Shown here piece after piece: positions 53,540-64,000 of a stretch of 64,000 bases of DNA. The notes below the pieces were generated by a model, which saw only the letters and a list, made by a program, of their open reading frames with translations, was not told the DNA's origin and searched no databases. Position 1 is the stretch's first letter. Each line of letters starts with the position of its first letter. This stretch comes from Closterium sp. NIES-65 (lineage: Eukaryota > Streptophyta > Zygnematophyceae > Desmidiales > Closteriaceae). The DNA is taken from assembly GCA_948144175.1 (NCBI GenBank), contig CANXME010000291.1:1-64000 (forward strand), in the 5' to 3' direction. The translations under genes were made by a program, and so were the position numbers.

Positions 53540-54620
53540 TGTCAACGGGAGTTGGGTATTGGCCCCGTCCTCGCTTGGGCGGAGCCGACTTCGTGGTCGG
53601 GTGTGAGGGGAGCAGCCGACCTGTAGCAGTGGGTGAGCTGGTCGACGAGGAGGTCGACCTGCACGGGGGACCACTGCACGGGCGCCGACTTCAGGGTGGC
53701 GCCGACTTCAGGGAGGTCGTCTTGGGAGTCGACCTGCGGAGGACGTCAACTTGGCGAAGCCGACTTCGGCGGTCGGCTAATGGACTACTAGTCGACCTGT
53801 TAGTGGTCGACTGGACCTGGTGGTCGACGAAGGAGGGGCCGACGTCGACCTTGACTCAGGGCGCCAAGCAGGAAGACGCCAAGCAGGAGGACGCCGCCCT
53901 GGAGGCCTGGTTGGCGTCCCGTGCGTCTGCACGGCGTCCGGGGTCCGGACGCCGATCTGGGCGTCGGGTCCCGACACCGACCTGGGTGTCTAGTCGGCGT
54001 CCTGGGAGGAGGGGCGCCGCTCTGGAGGTGTGGTCGGCGTCCCGGGCGTCTGGACGCCGACCAGGGGGTTCGGAAGGCGTCCTGGGCGCCTGGACGCCAG
54101 ACTGGGGACGCCGGGCATGCGTGACCGGCTACGGACTGCGTGAGCCGACCAGGCGTGGTTGCCCGGTCGATCGGGATATCCCGAGGTCGACGTGGCTGGT
54201 GGGCACAGTCGCTGGCGTGGAGTCTGCCAGGCGTCTGCGTTGCGCACATGACAGGGAAGTGCGCACCAACCAGCTGCGCGCACCTGCGAAGCAGGTGCAC
54301 CGTTGTCCTGCGGGTGCAGCGCTGGGCAGCCGACTTGGTGAAGCGCTGGCACACCGTGGACTTGCAACGTTGGCGAACCGCTACCCTGCTACGCTGGAGG
54401 TCGACCAGCAGCCTAGCTAGCTCTGATGTAGTCAATGTTGCCAATGTTGTTGCTACCATTGTTCTGAACTTTTCCTAGTGAAACTCTTGCCAATTTTCCC
54501 CGTGAATTAGCAAGTAGTGTGTGCACAAGGAAAATGACTAAGGACTAACGAACGCAAAGATCACACGAGCACACGTGCCTAGCCCGTAGCCTAGCTCCCG
54601 TTGCTGCAGTTATCTCCGCA
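53540..54620 (+). repeat. 5' LTR of the copia element
   Basis: 1,081 bp, TGTCAACG to ATCTCCGCA. The interior is rich in gtcgac and gacgcc steps (for example cgtcgacc, ggacgccgac), which give long open frames on both strands that I regard as non-coding. Confidence 0.92.
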
Positions 54621-54651
54621 TGGTGCGGTGAGCGTGGATCGAACACGCGAC
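54621..54651 (+). other. Primer binding site of the copia element
   Basis: Starts TGGTGCGGTGAGCG immediately after the LTR. The reverse complement has a CCA end, an acceptor-like strand and a 5-bp T-stem enclosing TTCGATC (54621-54651), so the match to a tRNA 3' end appears unusually long. I could not identify which tRNA. Confidence 0.65.
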
Positions 54652-54744
54652 GTAGTTCAGTCTAGCCGACTTAGCACATACCGATCGTGTTCGTAGACCG
54701 GCAGCCGTGAAGTCACTAGCGTGCGCGTAGGCGACGCCGAGGTG

Positions 54745-57700
54745 ATGGACACCCTGGAGGGACGGCTGGAGGATGCGAGGAGACGCCATGAGGCCCAGGA
54801 GTATGGGGCGATACCCTGGGCAGTCGTCGAGGCCGGACTCCGCTCCGTGTGGGCGGCGGAGCATCCCCCTTCTCGACCTGCCTCTCCTCGACCGGTGAAC
54901 AACGACGGCGGCGTCGATGTGGGCGTCAACGCCGGCGGAGGTCAGGTCGGCAGCAGTGTGGGAGGCACGTCAAGGCAACGAGGTGTGATACACGCCGGTG
55001 AAGCCGGCGGCGTTCAGGCGAGAGGGATGCAGTCGTCGGCGGCTGCAGGCTCCTCACATGGTGACGGCGGTGGGCGTCGAAGTGGGCTGTCGCCGATGAC
55101 GGCGTCCCAGGTGACGGCAGGTGGGATTGCACCGAGCTACGGCTACTTCAAGTTTACGCCGGACAGGATCTCGGTCACCCCTCCGCTGGTCGGTCGACCC
55201 GACATTCTCACCTGGAAGGAAGCCATCGAGCCCCAGCTGGAGATGGCCGGGCTGATCGGCTTCGCCCGAGGGACCGTGACGACGCCGAGTGAGCACCACC
55301 CCGACCTGCGTGCGGAGTTTCGCGCCGTGCAGCTGTTGACCTTCACGGTCATCTCGCGGTGCTGCTCGCCGGGCGTGCAGATTGCCTTGAAGTGGTGCCG
55401 GGAGTACCTCGACGCCGACCACCGGGCGTGGCACTTCATTGAGTCGACGTACCAGGTCACCGACGACCTGTTCATCGCCCAGCTGGAGGGACAGCTGGCA
55501 CACCTGCGTATGGGCGACGAGGAGAGTGCGACCGACTACTGCAACCGAGCCAGGCGAATTCTCGCCACCATCAGGATGGCCGGCGCGCAGTACTCCACGG
55601 CATCGTACATCACCCATGTCATGCAGGGTCTCTCTAGCAGCTACAACCTGCTGAAGCGGCTGTCTATGGCGCCGAGCACAAGGGCGATGCTCAACGAGGA
55701 CAACCTGACCTCGTACATCCTGCAGGACGAGGCGATGCAGGAGGCAGAGCGATCGCAGGAGCTCTTGGCGCAGGCAAACTTCGTCGCCCCTGCGAAGCAA
55801 GGAGGCCGACCAGGACAGCGCGGACAGTCTGGTGGCGGCGGGAGCGGTAGCTGGAAGTCGACCAAGGAGGTCGAGAAGAAGTCGACCAAGGACGGCGGTC
55901 GAGGAGGAGGTCGACGTCGAGAGTGCTGGATCTGCCACAGCCCCGATCACCTCTCCTTCGATTGTCCCGACCGCAGTGACTCCGACGACGACGACAAGGG
56001 CGGCCGCGGGAGGTCTGGCAGCCGTTGTCCTCGTTGTGGAGGAAATCATCCGCGCAAGGAGAAACAGTCGACCAAGGCATCGACTTCGGCGAAGGACGCC
56101 GACTCCGTTGCAGGCGGCAAGGGGCGAGACGACAAGATGGCGTCGTGCTCGCTGGTCGGCGTCGTGGAGCCGCCCATCTCTCTGGCGCCGGAGGCCGGAG
56201 AGGACTTCCAGGCGGTGGCGGCGGCTGTGCAAGCAAACCCGGCGGTGGTCCTGCTCGACAGCGGTTGCTCCCACCACCTGATGGAAACGAAGGAAGCCTT
56301 CGTTGACCTGCAGCCGAGTGGCTCCATCAAGCACGTGCGCGGCTTCAATGGGGCGCTGCAGGACGTTCAGGGCAGTGGCACCGTCGCTCTGCGAGGAGAG
56401 GCCGGGAAGGAGGTGCTCATCCCCGACGTGTTGTACGTCCCAGGTGTGCGAGCCAACCTGCTGTTGGCCGGCCAGCTGAAGGAGCACGGAGTGAAGCTGC
56501 AGGAGGACGGAGACGGCATGCTGCTCGTCTCGGTAGCAGGGGAGGTGCTCGGGCGGGCGACGTACTCTGGGCGAGTCCTCTGCACCGACCTGCGTCCCTG
56601 CGCGACGAGGTCGACGCCGCCCACGTCGGAGGTGGTGGCTCTGCGGGCGATCGTCTCGAAGACAAAGTCGACGCCGGACCGGATGCATGCGAGGCTTGCA
56701 CATGTCGGGATGGACACCATACGGAGCTCAGCAAAGAACGAGGTCGCCACTGGGCTGGACCTCAAGTCCGCGATGGACGCCGACTCCCCGTGTGTCTTGT
56801 GCGTCGGCGGGAAGCTGGCGCGACACACCTTCCCTGACCACGGCTCCGACGCCGACGACGTGCTGGCCGTCGTGCACATCGACCTGTGCGGGCCGTTTCG
56901 CGTGGCTGCCAAGGATGGCAGCCTGTACTTCTTGCTGCTGAAAGACCGCAAGACCCGTTACGTGTGGGTGAAGCCGGTCGCCAAGAAGTCAGGTGCCTTG
57001 CAAGTGTTCGTGCAGTGGCTGGCGGTGGCTGAGCGGCAGACGAAGAAGTCGGTGTTGATGCTGCGCTCAGACCGGGGAGGGGAGTTCCTCGGGAAGCAGT
57101 TCACCGGCAAGGGGATCGTCCATGACCTGACCTGCCCATACACCCCGCAGCAGAACGGCATGGCGGAACGGGAGATGAGGACGGTGGTGGAGTCGGTGCG
57201 GACAATGCTGCTGCACATGGGTGTGCAGCACCACTGGTGGCACCTCGCTCTGCGGCAGGCTGTCTGGGTCCGCAACTGCCTTGAGAGGTCGACGCTGCCG
57301 CCGGGGACGACGCCGTACCAGCTGCTGACCGGGAAGAAGCCCGACTTGTCGCTGGCGCGGGTGTGGGGCTGCATGGCGCAGTTCCTTGTCCCTGAGCAGC
57401 AGCGTAGTGGGAAGCTGAAGCCGAAGGCCAGGTGGGGCCTGCACCTTGGCGTGTCGGCGGCGAGCAAGGGCTGGGAGCTCCTTGACGTCGCCACTGACCG
57501 TGTGGTCACCACATCGGACGTGGTGTTTTACGAGGAGATGTCACTGGCCGAGTGGAAAACGGAGCATGGGCCGGTGTCCGGCCGGTCGCCGTCCACCCCG
57601 CCCACTGACACCTCGTCGGCGACGCTGCCACTCCTCGCCGAGGTCGGTGAGCTTGCTACTGAGGGCGTTGAGAACGTCCACACCCCTACCCTTCACCCTC

Positions 57701-59832
57701 TGACCCCTGCCCCTCCCCTCGTGGCCGACCTGCGTGGGCTGACGCCGCCTTCGGCGCTGGCCAGGTGCATCGCCGGTGGCCGACGTGACGAGCGGCGAAT
57801 CGACGTGGGATTGCAGTCGACAGGGGAGGAGCAGGTCGAGGAGCAGCAGCCGACAAGAGAGCCGGCTGCCGTGAAGCCGACCACGGAGCAGTCGGCGACC
57901 GGGCCGTCGGCAGGGGAGCCGACCACAGGGGAGAAGTCGGCTGGGAAGCCGGCCGCACTAGAATAGTCGGCTGGGACGCCGACTGAGGAACAGCAGGACG
58001 CCGAGGGCAGCGACAACAGCGACGATGGAAGGGACGCCGAGGAGGTCCAGCAGGGACCACGGCGTTCAGGCCGACTTCGGAGGCCGCCTGACTTCTTCGT
58101 CCCCGCTGCCTTCACCACGGTGTATGACGTGGATAATGACGACGACCTGCTGTACGACGACGCCGAGGAGGATGAGGAGTTTCCGGAGCTCGACCCCGAC
58201 ATGCTAGCCGACCCCGAGCACCGTTGGGACATCTCGACGATGACGGTGAAGGAGGCGTTGGCGAGCTGGAAGGGCCCGGCGGTGAAGGCCGCCATGGAGG
58301 AGGAGATTCGCAGCCTCATCAACATGGGCACTTGGGAGCTGGTCGAACGCCCGCCGGGGGTGAACGTCATGAAGAACCGGTGGGTGTTGACGACGAAGTA
58401 CCACATCGACGACACCGTCGAGCGAGAGAAGGCGAGGCTGGTCGTGAAGGGCTTCACACAGGTGTATGGCGCCGACTACGACGAGACGTTCACGCCGATG
58501 AGCAGCTACGTCACGTTGAGGATCTTCCTCAGCATCGTCGCTGTCCTCAACCTCAACCTGATGCAGCTCGACATGAAGAACGCCTTCTTGCAGAGCAAGC
58601 TCGACCGGGTGCTGTACATGTCTCAGCCGGACTACTTCAACGATGGAACTGGCCGGGTATGTAAGCTGCTGAAGAGCCTGTACGGGCTGAAGCAGTCGCC
58701 GCTGTTGTGGTACTTGGCGCTCAATGATGTGCTGGTCGGCGCCGGGTGGAAGAAGAGCCAGGTCGACGAGTCTCTCTACTTCAAGGTTGGCGAGGATGGA
58801 GTGGCCTGCTGGGTGCTGGTCTACGTCGACGACCTACTTGCCGCCAGCAGCAGCACCACGATGCTGAAGGAGCTGAAGGAGCTGCTGGAAGCCGCCTTCG
58901 AGCTGCGTGAGATCTCGCCGGTGCAGAAGTATCTCGGGCTGGAGATCGTGCGCAACAGGTCGGCGGGGAAGCTGTGGCTGCACCAGCAGGGCTACGCCGA
59001 CAAGCTGCGTAGGCGCTTCCTCGACGAGGAGGAGACCGGGCGCACCCCGAAGACGCCGGTCTCGGTCAGTGCCTACGCCGAGCTCACCTTTGATGATGAG
59101 GAGGCGCAGGAACGGCAGGAGGAGGAGTACCGGCAGAAGGTCGGCTCGCTGCAGTTCGCGGCGACGACGACGAGGCCAGACATCGCCTTCGCCTGCAGCA
59201 AGCTGGGGAGCGGCCTCACGGTGAGGAGCGACCAGCACTGGCGCGAGGTCGACCGCTGCCTTGCCTACCTCGCCAACACACGTGACACTGCCCTGGAGTT
59301 CGGCGATGGACCTGAGTCACTGGAGCTGGTCGGCTACGTGGACGCCGACGACGCTGGTGATAAACAGAACAGGACGAGCACGGGTGGCTACGTGTTCGTC
59401 TACGGAGGGGCTGCAGTCTCCTGGTCGAGCCAGCGCATCAAGTGCGCGATGTTGTCGTCGACTGAGTCGGAGTACGTGGCGGCCACTGAAGCTGGCAAGG
59501 AGGGACGCCGCCTTCGCTTCCTCCTCGCAGAATTCCGGCAACTGGACGCCGGGAAGCCGACTGTCCTGCGAGTGGACAACAAGTCGGCCATCACGGTCGC
59601 CGAGGGCATGGGGTTGACGGGCAACCTCAAGCACATGGAGCGGCGACAGGCCTGGCTGCAGCACATGGTGAAGCGCGGGAAGTTCTCGCTGCAGTACATC
59701 CCAATTGCTGAGCAGCCGGCCGATTTCCTGACGAAGGCGCTGCACTATCCGGCCTTCAACCGGTGCTCCGTCGCAATCGGTCAGGTGCGCTTGGCCGACG
59801 TGAGCGACGGCGACAACGACGTGCAGCAGTAG
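54745..59832 (+). pseudogene. gag-pol: Gag-Pol polyprotein of the copia element, one in-frame TAG
   Basis: A single frame from the ATG at 54745 (MDTLEGRLEDARRR) to the TAG at 59830-59832, broken only by a TAG at 57964-57966. Gag carries a CCHC knuckle CWICHSPDHLSFDC (about residue 393). Protease has LLDSGCSHHLM (about 504). Integrase has the HLAHVG/CVLC finger and DDE motifs HIDLCGPF, LRSDRGGEF and QNGMAERE. The TAG lies in the variable linker before RT. RT follows with LVYVDDLLAA and RNase H with STESEYVAATEAGKEG. One point mutation separates it from a complete frame, unless the TAG is read through. Confidence 0.9.
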
Positions 59833-59960
59833 GTGCCATGCCCTCTTGCATGGCTGGTGCGGTGACCAGCGTGCTGTGTGTTGGGTGCACGCTGACGGGC
59901 TATTCTCAGAGCTGTACTGCCGTGTGGGCTGGGTGCCCAAGCGTGAACGCGGCAGGGGAG

Positions 59961-61041
59961 TGTCAACGCGAGTTGGGTATTGGCCCCGTCCTCGCTTGGG
60001 CGAAGTCGACTTCGTGGTCGGGTGTGAGGGGAGCAGCCGACCTGTAGCAGTGGGTGAGCTGGTCGACGAGGAGGTCGACCTGCACGGGGGACCACTGCAC
60101 GGGCGCCGACTTCAGGGTGGCGCCGACTTCAGGGAGGTCGTCTTGAGAGTCGACCTGCGGAGGACGTCAACTTGGCGAAGCCGACTTCGGCGGTCGGCTA
60201 ATGGACTGCTAGTCGACCTGTTAGTGGTTGACTGGACCTGGTGGTCGACGAAGGAGGGGCCGACGTCGACCTTGACTCAGGGCGCCAAGCAGGAAGACGC
60301 CGAGCAGGAGGACGCCGCCCTGGAGGCCTGGTTGGCGTCCCGTGCGTCTGCACGGCGTCCGGGGTCCGGACGCCGATCTGGGCGTCGGGTCCTGACACCG
60401 ACCTGGGTGTCTAGTCGGCGTCCTGGGAGGAGGGACGCCGCTCTGGAGGTGTGGTCGGCGTCCCGGGCGTCTGGACGCCGACCAGGGGGTTCGGAAGGCG
60501 TCCTGGGCGCCTGGACGCCAGACTGGGGACGCCGGGCATGCGTGACCGGCTACGGACTGCGTGAGCCGACCAGGCGTGGTTGCCCGGTCGATCGGGATAT
60601 CCCGAGGTCGACGTGGCTGGTGGGCACAGTCGCTGGCGTGGAGTCTGCCAGGCGTCTGCGTTGCGCACATGACAGGGAAGTGCGCACCAACCAGCTGCGC
60701 GCACCTGCGAAGCAGGTGCACCGTTGTCCTGCGGGTGCAGCGCTGGGCAGCCGACTTGGTGAAGCGCTGGCACACCGTGGACTTGCAACGTTGGCGAACC
60801 GCTACCCTGCTACGCTGGAGGTCGACCAGCAGCCTAGCTAGCTCTGATGTAGTCAATGTTGCCAATGTTGTTGCTACCATTGTTCTGAACTTTTCCTAGT
60901 GAAACTCTTGCCAATTTTCCCCATAAACTAGCAAGTAGTGTGTGCACAAGGAAAACGACTAAGGACTAACGAACGCAGAGATCACACGAGCACACGTGCC
61001 TAGCCCGTAGCCTAGCTCCCGTTGCTGCAGTTATCTCCGCG
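59961..61041 (+). repeat. 3' LTR of the copia element
   Basis: 1,081 bp, same length as the 5' LTR. It ends ctccgcg where the 5' copy has ctccgca. Confidence 0.92.
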
Positions 61042-64000
61042 GTACGGTCTTTCCAGCGGATCAGGAACTCGATCCTTCGGGCTCCTCGAGGGTCACGAAC
61101 TCTGTGGCTCAGAATATTCTCGGGTGTGATGATTGGTTCAGTCGGCGGTCGTGTCATGCTGGCTTGGCGATTACGTGGCAGTTGGCTTGTGGACGGTATG
61201 TAGGGGCGAAGTACGCTGACATGGAAGGACGGGCTGACGTACCAGTCAACGAGGAGGAGGAGATGGGCGGTGACGGGCGTAATCATGTGGCTGATGCGGA
61301 ATGCTCCACAGTATCGGGGGCGAAGTTTTGAGGTGATGGGCAGGCGGAGGTTCTGGGTGTCAAGTAAAACTAGGTCGTCGGGCTGGTATGTAACAGGTCG
61401 GCGGTGGCGGTCGGCGTTACGTTTAGCGATGATGTTCGATTTTTTTATTGCGTTTGCTGCCCGGGTCCTTGCTGCTCGTAAAATTTTGGTGAACTGTTGT
61501 GCTCGTGGCACCGAGTTGTCGGGATTTGGGGTCATGGGTACTGTCGGGTCTTGTCCGTAGTTCAGGTAGAACGGCGACTGTTGGGTTGTGGCGGAGGGTG
61601 AGTTATTGTATGCCAATTCGATGAGCGGCAGTTGCTGTTCCCAAGTGGTTGGGTCGTCGCACGTGGCCCGAATGAGTTGTTCCATTGTCTGATTTCTCCT
61701 CTCTGTCTGTCCGCCGATCTCGGGGTGGTATGAGGAACTGAATTGTAGTCGCGTGCCAAATTGTTGCCACAGGTTCCGCCAGAAGTTGCTAGTGTTCGTG
61801 TCTTGGTCGCTGATGATTGCTGCTGGTATCCCGTGCAGTCGAACGACGGTGGAGATGAAGAGGTGTGCTGTTTCTTCGGCTGTGATTGATTTTTTGCAGG
61901 CTGCGAAGTGTGTCATTTTCGTCAGTCGATCGACGACGACCAGGATCGTGTCGTTCCCACTTGCCCCAGCCGGTAACCTCGTGACGAAATCCATCGTCAC
62001 CTGCGGCCAAGCATGCTCTGGGGGTGGTATCGGCTGCAACTGTTCTGCCAACCGCTTTCGCGATGATTTCATGAGCTGGCAAGTGGGACACGATGCCACG
62101 TGTCGTTGTACGTCGGTCAACATCTCGGGCCAGTAATAATACCGCTGCAGCTGTTGCCGTGTTTTCTCTACCTCGAAATGCCCCGAGGTAACTCCGTCGT
62201 GTGTCTCCTGTAACAGTAATTCCCGTAGCAGTGTATACCCGAGCACCCAGATGCGGTCGGTCCCGGCTTTTACGTAATAGACTCCCCTGGCTGCTGCGAA
62301 CTGCTGCAAATTTCCTCCTGTGAAGAATGGATCCGTTTGGTACCCGTGGGTAAATAGGCCTGTCAGTAGGGGGCTGGTCTGGGCGAGTAGCATTGCATGG
62401 ATCTGGGCAATGGGGCGGGTCAGTGCGTCGGCGATGTTCGAGGCTCCCTTTTTGTAGGTGCCCGTGTAGTGAAAATTGGACTCGAGAAAATCGAGCCAGC
62501 GAATCTGTCGTGGGTTGAGGTGTAGCTGTGCGTGGAGGTACTGTAGTGATTTATGGTCTGTCCGTACTGTCACGTCTGCGCCGGTCAAATAACAGCGCCA
62601 CACTTTGAACGCGTGCACGATCGCAAGCATTTCACGGTCGTGTATCGGGTAATTTTTCTCGAGCGGATGTAGTTTTCGTGACTTGTATGCGATGGGCTGT
62701 AGGCCGTTGCCGAAGTCCTGTAGCAGTACGGCTCCGATGGCGGTGTGGGTCGGCGATGCGCAGGACGGGCGGTGAACAGAGAACATTTTTCAGGGCAGAG
62801 AAGGCAGCATGCTCTTTCTCCCCCCACGTAAAAACGACTACCTTCCGTAACAAGTCCGTCAGCGGCGCTGTTAACCGTGCCATGTCGGGGACGAACCGAC
62901 GCACGTAATTGATGAACCCCAAAAAGCTCTGTAGTTCCGTGATATTCGTCGGGGGGTGCCAGGCTTTCACCGTATCCAACTTCTTTGGGTCAATTTTGAC
63001 CCCAGCCTTTGAAATAACGTACCCAAAAACTCTAGCCTGTCCTGAAAAAACTCGCACTTGGAACCCTTTGTCAGTAGCCGATGCTAGTATAAAATTTTAA
63101 AGATTGCTTCCAGATCTTCGAAGTGCTGCTGCTTGTCGCGTCTGTAGACGAGGATGTCGTCGAGGTAAACTATCACGAATTTATCTAAAAGTGGCCTAAA
63201 CGTCTCGTTCATGGCCATCTGAAATGTCGCTGGTGCGTTGTTCAGCCCAAAAACCATCACGGTGTACTCGAACGACTCGTACCTAGTCCGGAAAGCTGTT
63301 TTGGCGCAGTCCGGTGGTTCGACCCTAATCTGATGGTAACCTTCCCTTAAATATATTTTCGAAAAAACTTGTGCTGTTCGCAGTTGGTCTATCAGTTCGT
63401 CGGCGCGGGGAATGGGGTACTGCGACTTGTTGAGCACTCGGTAATATATGCACATTCGAAAACCTCCGTCTTTTTTTGGCGTGAATAGTATCGGTGCGGC
63501 GAACGGTGACGAGCTCGGTCGGAAGAATTTCTTCTCTAACAAGTAATCTAATTGCTTCCTCAGTTCGTCGAGCTCGGGTTGTGTCAGTCTGAACTGGCGC
63601 TGTACAGTTGGCTGTGCCCCCGGTTCTAGTTCTATCCGGTGTTCATGTGCTCGCTGAGGTGGTAGTCCTTCCGGTAAGTCGTCGGGAAAAATCCCGGGGT
63701 ATCGTTTCAACGGTTCTTGCAGTTCGGAGGTACTTCTGCCGGTAGTTTCTTGAAATCACTCGGCTGCTCTGCTCCCTCTACCACTGTAATGTCGACTGCG
63801 TACACGTCAGCTCCAGCAGCGACAGCCCGTTTCATGGTGATGGCGTTGACGTGTACCGTTGAAGACTCGAGCGATTGCCAGCGAGGTAGCTCAACCCAGT
63901 TACCGCCACTTCGCACAGTGCAGCTACCCGTCGTCCAATCAATTCACGGGTTATACCGTCGCAGCAAATCATGTCCCAGTAAAAGGTCGTGTCGATCTAG

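Larger units (their letters stand above)
53540..61041 (+). mobile_element. Full-length Ty1/copia retrotransposon in gypsy B pol
   Basis: 7,502 bp with 1,081-bp LTRs (53540-54620 and 59961-61041) that look nearly identical. The target duplication GTACG is at 53535-53539 and 61042-61046; the last base of the 3' LTR is g instead of a. A purine tract cggcaggggag precedes the 3' LTR. Internal order gag-protease-integrase-RT-RNase H identifies copia. Insertion is younger than gypsy B, whose frame it divides. Confidence 0.95.
53429..63984 (-). pseudogene. pol: Broken pol of gypsy B
   Basis: Pieces in order: protease-side fragment with a TGA (CCG TGA ATT, about 63945) and VNAITMKRAVAAGADVYAVD; RT with FVIVYLDDIL and a small deletion at YRVLNKSQYPIPR; a stop at 63084; a frameshift near 62780; RNase H and integrase (CPTCQLMKSSRKR, GGQTERRNQTMEQ); then chromodomain-like VRDPRGARRIEFLIRWKDRT up to the copia insertion. 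The last part, NWAPLDIVEYHPVL to the end, lies at 53539-53429 on the far side. It cannot make a functional product. Confidence 0.88.
53056..64000 (-). mobile_element. Decayed Ty3/gypsy element B, split by a copia insertion
   Basis: Minus-strand relative of gypsy A. It runs off the right edge of the window, so its 5' LTR and gag are not seen. The 3' LTR is at 53056-53397, preceded by a long G-tract polypurine region (about 53401-53416 on the plus strand as C). Pol continues from 63984 to 61047, is interrupted by the copia element 53540-61041 and its 5-bp duplication, and finishes at 53539-53429. Confidence 0.9.

Noticed and set aside
53533..54420. Open frame of 295 codons inside the copia LTR, repeated at 59846-60841
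   Set aside because: It lies wholly in the LTR, matches no known domain, and results from gtcgac/gacgcc-rich composition; the opposite strand is equally open.

Overview
The window looks like nuclear DNA of a streptophyte (a charophyte alga of the Zygnematophyceae type, or a bryophyte). Evidence: spliced genes with GT-AG introns; two tandem genes of the phytocyanin / early-nodulin-like fold, a streptophyte family; a zinc-knuckle plus Plus3-domain protein whose motifs I recognise from land plants; and Ty3/gypsy chromovirus-like, Ty1/copia and miniature (TRIM-like) LTR elements, most with exact 5-bp target duplications. The species cannot be fixed from sequence alone.

Layout. 170-9,452 (minus): a coiled-coil gene of about ten small exons, most surrounded by decayed partial tandem copies of themselves and by minisatellites. 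10,850-16,374: full-length gypsy element A-1 with intact gag and pol joined by a -1 frameshift site. 16,451-28,074 (minus): a four-exon gene for a protein of about 3,438 residues (9.8-kb first exon, two zinc knuckles, C-terminal Plus3-like domain). 29,820-36,877: gypsy A-2, same family, with a 1.5-kb TRIM-like element inside pol. 36,921-37,340: a foldback MITE. 38,275-40,890 and 42,298-44,598 (plus): two paralogous early-nodulin-like genes with identical exon lengths, including a 17-nt microexon. 45,409-48,625 (minus): a hAT-transposase-like gene with two in-frame TAG codons. 49,052-52,560: an LTR-derived cluster (second TRIM, a 264-bp foldback element, a copia-type LTR, a third TRIM-like LTR). 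53,056-64,000: a decayed minus-strand gypsy element (B) whose pol is split by a 7.5-kb copia element.

The most unusual signal is a family of short palindromes, TTTTGAG-NNNN-CTCAAAA, whose central four bases vary between copies but stay self-complementary in most copies (ACGT, TCGA, GCGC, AATT). At least a dozen occur in introns of the coiled-coil gene, with degenerate relatives in the early-nodulin-like genes, and I saw none in the transposons. Most sit exactly where one partial tandem copy (often a truncated exon copy) ends and the next begins. I know of no described element with this form. Together with the exon-copy arrays it suggests a recurrent, sequence-marked process that duplicates small exon-bearing segments. 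All coordinates, splice phases and target duplications were read by eye; nothing was searched against databases.
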